Made by a program: the position numbers and the translations under genes
NCBI GenBank assembly: GCA_030740295.1
Contig: JASLXP010000320.1
Location: 1-10,880, forward strand
DNA: 10,880 bases
Origin: Planctomycetota bacterium
GTDB taxonomy: Bacteria; Planctomycetota; PUPC01; JACPCR01
Direction: 5' to 3'
In this document: in pieces, positions 5,285 through 10,880 of the stretch
Position numbering within the stretch: position 1 is the stretch's first letter
Layout: each line of letters starts with the position of its first letter
Notes under the pieces: generated by a model
Database searches by the model: none
The model's input: only the letters and a program-made list of their open reading frames with translations
What the model was told of the DNA's origin: nothing

Positions 5285-8200
5285 TCACGAGCTCGGCTGC
5301 CCCTTAACGCGTGATCCGGCCGCCTTCGGCTGCGCGGGTGCTGCAGGCACTTTCCACTTGCGCAGGAGATCATTGTTGAAGAGGACGTCTTTGACGGCTT
5401 CGACGTGCTGCTCCTGGGAGCCTTTAAGGATGTGCTGGTACTTATCGGCCTCGAAGAGTGGCGGCATTTTTGTACCAGGCAAGACGTTCGGCGGGTTGAT
5501 CAACCAACGTAGAAGGTAGCGGGGTTGAATGCGTTCCCGGACATTGACGAGCTGCGGGGCGCTGGCCAGGACGTCGCCCGCCGGTGGGACGGGACCTATG
5601 GCGTGGCACTTGATGCAGTCGAGGCCCTTCCTCGGCTGACCGTCCGGCCCAAATATAGGTTTGCCCGCATCATCCGTTAAATCCCCTGCCATCAGCCTGG
5701 AGGCTGTGGCCAGATAGTTCTTGGGCTTGGAAGCGAGATAGTCCGGATCGAGCTCTTTGATTCGCTCAAAGGGATATTGGAACTCGACGAATTCTTCGAG
5801 TTTCCAGCGATCTTCACGGCTGAGCTTGTCGGCGCCGGCTGCCAGAAGTCCTCTGGCGATATCCTTGAGCACACTCGGCTCGGCGGGCTTGGCCCCACCG
5901 ACCTTACCGAGATTCTTCTTCAGATGTTCATCGGTGATCCATTCCGATTCTTTCAGTGCGACAATGGTTTCAGTGGTATCTGTGATGAGTGACAGGCGAG
6001 CTTTGGCTGCAAAGTAAGCAACAAGACTGGTGGCCTCGTCATCGCTGAGAGGGAACGTTGGCATGACGATACTGACGGCAGGTCTGATTATGTAGGGTTT
6101 CTTCAGGAAGCTGAAGAGCCACTTGTTCTGGACTTTACGGCCTTCCTCATGAAGGGGTGGCGGCCCGTAATTAAGCGCATTGTCCGGCGTGCCGATCTGA
6201 GGGTTCGTGGCGAGCGCGGCGTTGAGATACGGAATGACTGTTCCGCCACGTCCGGGCTTGAACTGCCGGACCTGCTGGTAGTCTTCGGATTCGCCCGCGC
6301 TGATGAGCGGCAGGCTGCGGCCCATGAGACCGTCCTTCCCGGAAAAGGACTGGAACACGTACATGGCGGGGTCGTCTTCGTTTACCTCTTCTACTTCTTC
6401 ATCGTATCGCCGCATGAGGAAGCGGCCGTGAACTTTACCGAAGCTGCCATCATCGAACTGCCAAACAACACTGGGCAGCTCGAGTTGGTGGCAGCCTTCG
6501 CAGTTGTATTTTCGGAGCACATGCTCACCCCGGACGATGGCGCCGCGATCCCCTTCGAGTTTGTCGCGGTAGTCTGAATGGACCGATCGGCCTTTGAGGC
6601 CGGCAACAAAGGTGACGACCGATTTGATCTTATCCAGGTCATTGTAGAACGGGAACCTCGGCATCCGAAGCCGTCCCTTGCGATTGACTCTGCGAAGGCC
6701 CTTGTACTCGATGTGGGCAAACCCGCCGTCACCATGGTCATCGCCATTTCCGTGTCCGCCCATGACCGTCATGTCAAAGCCGCGCGGATCGTGCAGTTTC
6801 TGTTTGAGCCATGAATAACGATCGTGATCGAGAGGAAGCAGCCCGAAATCGAGCTTGTCCGCCTTCTTTGCTCCCCATGTTGTGAGCTCCGCACCGATGC
6901 CCTGGGCGGTTTCGAGACCCCGTACGTCGTGGCAGCCATAGCAGCCGTAATGCTTGACCAGGATTCTGCCGAGCATGACCTCGCGTTCGTTCTGATTCAT
7001 CCCATCGTATTTTTCTACGGCATCTTTACTGAGCATCTTCTCAGAGAGCCGGTCAACGAGCAGCTTCTTGAGCGCTGCACCATCGGAGGCAGGGACAGGC
7101 AATGCTGCAAAGGCTTCATCCTTCTGCGTCATCAGAAACTCAGAAATATCCAGTGTCTCTTTCTCTGATAAACGCAGGCTTGGCATCCTGGCCTTGGGGG
7201 AGTAGTGCTGAGGATTGCTGATCCAATCCACGAGCCAGCCTCGGGCCTCTGCATCGTCCTTTCGAAGCTTGGTTCTGACGCCCGACAAGCTCGGGCCGAA
7301 CTCTGATTTTTCAAAGAGGCCCGGCAGCACTTTCTTCAGGCGCGCGCGGACTTCCTCACCTTCAGTTTCTTCATCAGGGTCTTCGAGGTTGGCGTTCAAG
7401 AAAGCTTCGGCCTCGTTGTTTTCATGGCACCCCAGGCAGCCCTTGGTCAGCAGCAGGTTCTTGCCGTTGCCAGCATCGCCAACTTGAGTCTCGGGCTTGA
7501 TGGAGAATGAATTATCCGCCGAAGAGTCATGCTGCAGGTAGGCGGTAATGGCCTGAATCTCGGTGTAGTTTTCAACAGCGATGTTGGTCTCCTCATGGTC
7601 CGTCATGCCGTTGGCGGAATTCGTCAGATTGAATGCCTGGGGCATTCGGCGATGCGATGCGGATTTCCAGGGATCGAGAATCCATTTCTTCAACCAGTCT
7701 TCATTCAGTTTGTGGCTGATGTTCTTCAAGCTGGGGCCGACTTTGCGGGCGTTTTCGAATCCCGGCGTTTTGTGGCAGCCAGCGCATCCGTATTCCTTGA
7801 ACGTCACATAGCCTTCGTAGAGCTTTTTTGCCTCGGGAATGGCGGTTGGGTCAGTGTGGCACTGCAGGCAGGAAGACTCGGTGTAATCGAGCGGGATCAT
7901 TGGAAAATCCCAGTAATGGTGAAGTTTCTTGTAGGACGCCTCCCATCCGTAATTGTGATTCCATTCCGCTTTCTGCTGCGGGCTGTTGGGCATGTGCATC
8001 ACGCGATTGAAATCTGTGGCCCAGGCCATGCCTTCGTGGCAGACAGAGCAGCCAAACTCCTTTTGCGGATGTGGTGAGAAGCTCGAGAGGTACAGGTTGT
8101 CGCCAAAATGCGGGTGGGTGCGATACGGGTGCTCTTCATCTTCGAAACCGGATTTCGAGATGCCAAGATGGCAGGTGGTACAACGGTCTACCTTGCCCAC

Positions 8201-9034
8201 CTGCGCAAAGAAATAATCATCGGTGAGTTTGTTGACGACTTCCTGGTGCACCTTGATGGTAGGCCCGATGAAGTCGACAAGTGGGGCGTTCTGAAACAGA
8301 TACTGGAGGGTTTCGATACCCAGGCCCTCTTTGTACTTGAAGGTCACATCTCCTTTGACGTCCTTCACCTCTTTTACAGCCACACCAATACTGGAGAGCT
8401 TGCGGATGAGCTTGGTCTGGTCGGACTGTGCCGCGGAGAATTCCCTTTCGGCGGCGACCAGGTTGGAGCGAATCTCGCGGAGTTGTTTTTCCGCCGCGGC
8501 CTTCTGGGCCTCGAGAGACCGAACCTTGGGTGTTTTCTTCGCTACCTCTGCCGCGAAATGGTCGAGTCGTTCTTTGGCTTTGACAGCAGCAGGGAGAAGG
8601 TCCCCGTTCTCTTTGTAGGCATGGCCATGGTGGACCAGGTTTTCAAACTCGTAGCGGGCCACGTCGTATTCGACCGTGGTGAACTGCAAGTCGAGATTGT
8701 TTTTCTGATAGAGCTCGCGGGAGGCGGTCGAGAGTTCCCCCTCGATCGTGGCGATAGAGTTCTTCTGTTCCTCGACTGCACCGGATGCCGCACTCACCTC
8801 TTGACTGAGCTCATTGAGCCTATTGAGGACATCCTCGGGCGGCCCCTTAAGCAGCGGTCCGAGGGCCTTCTCCTTTTCAATCTTGACGAAAGTGCGCTGA
8901 TACTTCTTCCACGGCCGTTCGTAGTCCTGATAGAACATCCACAAGAAAGTGAAAGTAAGGAGCACGCTGCTGATGAAAAAGAGCTTATTCAATGTGTTCA
9001 TTGAATAAGCATGATCATGTTCTTTTGCAGGCAT
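5285..9034 (-). CDS. Membrane-anchored octaheme cytochrome c, probable electron-output subunit of a bc-type complex
   Basis: A 1,249-residue protein. A single membrane segment (about 16-35) is followed by a charged, probably coiled-coil region (about 65-225) and then eight CXXCH heme c sites starting at Cys285, 329, 389, 417, 533, 698, 845 and 1140. The last five are each followed by an MP motif suited to supply the distal Met ligand (Met464, 617, 791, 991, 1190), so they look like five serial single-heme cytochrome c domains. The first three, close together and surrounded by His, probably have two His ligands. Facing the periplasm, it would carry electrons from the cytochrome b subunits encoded just upstream, replacing cytochrome c1 or f. 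It is last in the operon, before a strong terminator. ATG 9034 lies 25 bases after the previous stop; ATG 9001 (MNTLNKLFF) is a real alternative but sits in a perfect hairpin stem. Neither has a Shine-Dalgarno sequence. Confidence 0.9.
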   Translation of the reverse strand: MPAKEHDHAYSMNTLNKLFFISSVLLTFTFLWMFYQDYERPWKKYQRTFVKIEKEKALGPLLKGPPEDVLNRLNELSQEVSAASGAVEEQKNSIATIEGELSTASRELYQKNNLDLQFTTVEYDVARYEFENLVHHGHAYKENGDLLPAAVKAKERLDHFAAEVAKKTPKVRSLEAQKAAAEKQLREIRSNLVAAEREFSAAQSDQTKLIRKLSSIGVAVKEVKDVKGDVTFKYKEGLGIETLQYLFQNAPLVDFIGPTIKVHQEVVNKLTDDYFFAQVGKVDRCTTCHLGISKSGFEDEEHPYRTHPHFGDNLYLSSFSPHPQKEFGCSVCHEGMAWATDFNRVMHMPNSPQQKAEWNHNYGWEASYKKLHHYWDFPMIPLDYTESSCLQCHTDPTAIPEAKKLYEGYVTFKEYGCAGCHKTPGFENARKVGPSLKNISHKLNEDWLKKWILDPWKSASHRRMPQAFNLTNSANGMTDHEETNIAVENYTEIQAITAYLQHDSSADNSFSIKPETQVGDAGNGKNLLLTKGCLGCHENNEAEAFLNANLEDPDEETEGEEVRARLKKVLPGLFEKSEFGPSLSGVRTKLRKDDAEARGWLVDWISNPQHYSPKARMPSLRLSEKETLDISEFLMTQKDEAFAALPVPASDGAALKKLLVDRLSEKMLSKDAVEKYDGMNQNEREVMLGRILVKHYGCYGCHDVRGLETAQGIGAELTTWGAKKADKLDFGLLPLDHDRYSWLKQKLHDPRGFDMTVMGGHGNGDDHGDGGFAHIEYKGLRRVNRKGRLRMPRFPFYNDLDKIKSVVTFVAGLKGRSVHSDYRDKLEGDRGAIVRGEHVLRKYNCEGCHQLELPSVVWQFDDGSFGKVHGRFLMRRYDEEVEEVNEDDPAMYVFQSFSGKDGLMGRSLPLISAGESEDYQQVRQFKPGRGGTVIPYLNAALATNPQIGTPDNALNYGPPPLHEEGRKVQNKWLFSFLKKPYIIRPAVSIVMPTFPLSDDEATSLVAYFAAKARLSLITDTTETIVALKESEWITDEHLKKNLGKVGGAKPAEPSVLKDIARGLLAAGADKLSREDRWKLEEFVEFQYPFERIKELDPDYLASKPKNYLATASRLMAGDLTDDAGKPIFGPDGQPRKGLDCIKCHAIGPVPPAGDVLASAPQLVNVRERIQPRYLLRWLINPPNVLPGTKMPPLFEADKYQHILKGSQEQHVEAVKDVLFNNDLLRKWKVPAAPAQPKAAGSRVKGQPSS
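8983..9010 (-). repeat. Perfect 12-base stem-loop at the 5' end of the octaheme cytochrome gene
   Basis: Arms GCTTATTCAATG (8983-8994) and CATTGAATAAGC (8999-9010) are exact complements around a 4-base loop. On the minus-strand message the in-frame ATG at 9001 is the last three bases of the first stem arm, and the upstream ATG at 9034 lies 23 bases before the hairpin. It could limit ribosome entry or protect the message; the role is inferred. Confidence 0.6.
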
Positions 9035-9059
9035 TTTCTGCTTTAGTTACAGATGAGTA

Positions 9060-10214
9060 TCAGATATTGAAGAAGAATTCCGGAATCGAGACGAAATACT
9101 TCAGGTTGAAGGCCCAGCGGGTGATCATCTTGAGCACGGTGAATACCATCGTCAGGAACAGAATCGCCAGGATGCTGTATCGCACGAAGCCGAGCTCCAC
9201 CCACATCCTCTTCCAGAAATAGAAGAAGCTGGCGCACGTTTTTCCGATCAGTGGGAGGTAGGTCTCGAGCAGCTTGCCAAGCGGCTCACACATTAAAAAC
9301 ACCGGCCCGATGACAAAGAATCCCGCACAGAAGAGGAAGCCCGGTAATTCGCGTACGATCCAATTAGATGGCAATGGCTGATTGAGCCCAAGCACCCAGA
9401 AATATTCGGCGAAGTTTACGTTATTCAGCACCTCGACCTTGTGGACCGTCCACTCTTCTCCGAGGGCGAAGATGTTCCAATTCGGGCCGCGAAGGAACGT
9501 GCCCACAAAGATGAGCAGCACCCACATGATCAGGAAACCGTACAAGAACATCGCAATGGCAAAACGGCGATCCCTCAAAGTGTAGTAACCCGACCCTTTG
9601 GGATTGTTATCGATGTACGGAATCGCGATCAGTCCGACAATAATTATCCCCGGCAGCACAACACCGGCTATCCAGGGGTCGAAATAGACCAGGAGCTCCT
9701 GCAGCCCAAGGAAATACCAGGGCGCCTTGGATGGGTTGGGAGTTTCGACGCGTGTGGCGGGTTGCTCGAGCGGCGCTTTGAGGACGATCGACCACACCAT
9801 AAGGCCGACCGTGACCAGAATGAGGCAGATGAATTCGACGTACACGAGATCCGGCCAGACCATGACCTTCTGGTGCCCTTCCGCCTCTTCGAGTGGCGGA
9901 AGCCCGCGGTCAGCGCGGTCATCGTTGATTGTGCCTTTCCGCAGGGCCAGCCACGTGAAGTAGCCGAACGAATAGACCATCATGATGATGGGTATGTTGT
10001 CGCCCTTGGAAATAATCGCCTTGAAGGTTGGATTGGCTGTGCCCAGTACAAAGACCGCGGTGGTCGCGAGAGCGGCCGCCCAGGCGACGATGGGATTTAC
10101 GAGGATTCGGATCAGCCTGTCGTTGTAAAGAACGACAAAGAACGCGAACGAAATCGGTAAAAAGAAGACCTTGGGCTGCCATGCCCATTCAGGGACAAGC
10201 TTGAAAATATCCAC
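9060..10214 (-). CDS. Cytochrome b C-terminal (subunit IV-type) protein with extra membrane helices
   Basis: A 384-residue membrane protein with about eight hydrophobic segments (near 17-31, 42-59, 74-91, 123-145, 182-200, 219-241, 291-308, 346-364). The core, about 115-245, matches the cytochrome b C-terminal domain/b6f subunit IV: VWPDLVYVEF at the first helix, then NPSKAPWYFLGLQELLVYFDPW and the following two helices. The KAPWY at 163-167 occupies the place of the PEWY motif of the quinol-oxidising Qo site and lacks its Glu. Subunit IV is normally about 160 residues, so the three N-terminal and two C-terminal helices are additions. With the b6-type protein encoded upstream it would form the quinone-binding part of the complex. 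The start is GTG 10214, the first possible start after an in-frame TAG. The stop is 25 bases before the cytochrome c gene. Confidence 0.85.
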   Translation of the reverse strand: MDIFKLVPEWAWQPKVFFLPISFAFFVVLYNDRLIRILVNPIVAWAAALATTAVFVLGTANPTFKAIISKGDNIPIIMMVYSFGYFTWLALRKGTINDDRADRGLPPLEEAEGHQKVMVWPDLVYVEFICLILVTVGLMVWSIVLKAPLEQPATRVETPNPSKAPWYFLGLQELLVYFDPWIAGVVLPGIIIVGLIAIPYIDNNPKGSGYYTLRDRRFAIAMFLYGFLIMWVLLIFVGTFLRGPNWNIFALGEEWTVHKVEVLNNVNFAEYFWVLGLNQPLPSNWIVRELPGFLFCAGFFVIGPVFLMCEPLGKLLETYLPLIGKTCASFFYFWKRMWVELGFVRYSILAILFLTMVFTVLKMITRWAFNLKYFVSIPEFFFNI

Positions 10215-10270
10215 TGGTGTCTAATCTCGGTAAAGCAGCTTGAATTCAGGAATTGTGAAAAGTTGCACAG

Positions 10271-10311
10271 TCTCAGGAACTGACACACTTATTTTGTGAC
10301 TGGCCCTGAGA
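10271..10311 (-). repeat. Inverted repeat between the two cytochrome b genes
   Basis: Arms TCTCAGG (10271-10277) and CCTGAGA (10305-10311) flank 27 bases that contain a second, imperfect pairing (GACACA opposite TGTGAC, near 10282-10299). On the minus-strand message the hairpin begins one base after the cytochrome b6-type stop codon and is not followed by a T-tract. It may stabilise or tune processing of the polycistronic message rather than end it. Confidence 0.4.
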
Positions 10312-10312
10312 A

Positions 10313-10880
10313 TCACATTGGGCCAGAGATACCTCCGTCTTTCCTCACTCGCCAGAAATGGACGGCCATCAAAGCCGACGCCACGAGCGGGAAGGCCACA
10401 CAATGCAGCACATAGAACCTCAACAGGGCCGGGGCAGCCACAAAGCGCCCCCCCAATAGCGCGAATCTCACGTCGCTCCCAGAGTGCAGCAGAGGCAGGT
10501 CACCAATCTTTACCATGCTTGAAAATGGCCCTTCGTGGCCGGCGCCGGGCGTTGCCCGGGCCATGTTCGTACCCACCGTGATGGCCCAGATGGCCAACTG
10601 ATCCCACGGCAGCAGGTAGCCCGTAAAACTCAGCAGGAGCGTCAGTTTCAACAGTATCACGCCAACACCCCAATTGAATTCCCTTGGAGGTTTATAGCTG
10701 CCGGTCAAGAAGACTCGATACATGTGCAGCCAGACGGTAATGACCATCGCGTGAGCACCCCAGCGATGGAGCTCACGCATAATGCCGATGGCCACATCTT
10801 CACGAAGCTGGACGATGTCGTTATAGGCGAATTCAGCGGTCGGCCGATAGTAAAACATCAGCATCACGCCGGTGAGGGTC
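10313..10880 (-). CDS. petB: Cytochrome b6-type subunit of a bc complex (5' end outside window)
   Basis: The frame is open to the window edge and gives 188 residues, lacking the N-terminus and part of the first helix. It begins [14 protein letters not shown], the end of helix A in cytochrome b. The two heme b ligand pairs are intact: His38 and His52 (RELHRWGAH...WLHMYR, 14 apart) and His159 and His174 (RFYVLH...MAVHF, 15 apart). The 15-residue gap in the second pair is the b6-type spacing. [15 protein letters not shown] is the conserved loop after helix C. The ending, [12 protein letters not shown] plus one residue, is a typical b6-type terminus, so the short open frame continuing past the stop is not part of it. 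The subunit carries electrons across the membrane between two quinone sites. The Rieske gene is expected just upstream, beyond 10880. The symbol is by similarity; qcrB would be the bc1-style name. Confidence 0.92.
   Translation of the reverse strand, partial: TLTGVMLMFYYRPTAEFAYNDIVQLREDVAIGIMRELHRWGAHAMVITVWLHMYRVFLTGSYKPPREFNWGVGVILLKLTLLLSFTGYLLPWDQLAIWAITVGTNMARATPGAGHEGPFSSMVKIGDLPLLHSGSDVRFALLGGRFVAAPALLRFYVLHCVAFPLVASALMAVHFWRVRKDGGISGPM

Noticed and set aside
8108..9004. 298-residue plus-strand open frame
   Set aside because: Antisense to the octaheme cytochrome gene, which carries the heme motifs; the opposite frame stays open because of codon composition.
9441..10160. 239-residue plus-strand open frame
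   Set aside because: Antisense to the subunit IV-type gene with its membrane helices; the translated product is charged and low in pattern, as antisense of hydrophobic codons would be.
10221..10403. Short minus-strand frame running past the b6-type stop, possible frameshifted extension
   Set aside because: The b6-type protein ends in a normal GGISGP-type terminus, so the extra frame is not needed and has no subunit IV sequence.
1..10880. CRISPR arrays, tRNA or rRNA genes, insertion sequences
   Set aside because: No spaced direct repeats, cloverleaf or rRNA-like stretch, transposase motif or terminal inverted repeats were seen.

Overview
The window looks like chromosome from a Gram-negative-type bacterium, most likely a planctomycete or another member of the PVC group. 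This is inferred from the gene families, not from a marker gene. The main pointers are a membrane-anchored multiheme cytochrome c placed directly after a split cytochrome b, an HNH protein of a type I recall from planctomycetes, a TolC-type outer-membrane protein, and start sites with little or no Shine-Dalgarno sequence.

Left part (1-1890, minus strand): a likely three-gene operon. In transcription order it holds a sugar phosphate isomerase/epimerase-like TIM-barrel protein, a small YlbF-family helical protein, and the N-terminal third or so of a TolC-family outer-membrane efflux protein that runs off the window. A good -10 box and a palindrome over the expected start of transcription lie just upstream of the isomerase gene.

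Middle (1891-4269): a 369-base divergent intergenic region packed with inverted repeats leads into a plus-strand gene for a GH20-like TIM-barrel protein. Next comes a two-gene plus-strand unit with overlapping reading frames: a small antitoxin-like protein and an HNH endonuclease. It has a perfect TATAAT box so close to the ATG that the message may be leaderless.

Right part (4278-10880, minus strand): a carbon-nitrogen hydrolase of the nitrilase superfamily forms its own unit. It is separated by a strong intrinsic terminator from a respiratory operon read right to left: cytochrome b6-type subunit (5' end outside the window), a long subunit IV-type cytochrome b C-terminal protein with extra membrane helices, and a roughly 1,240-residue cytochrome c with eight CXXCH heme motifs. 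Together these look like a quinol:cytochrome c oxidoreductase (bc-type complex) in which the octaheme protein takes the place of cytochrome c1/f. The Rieske protein is not in the window and would be expected further upstream of the operon, beyond base 10880.
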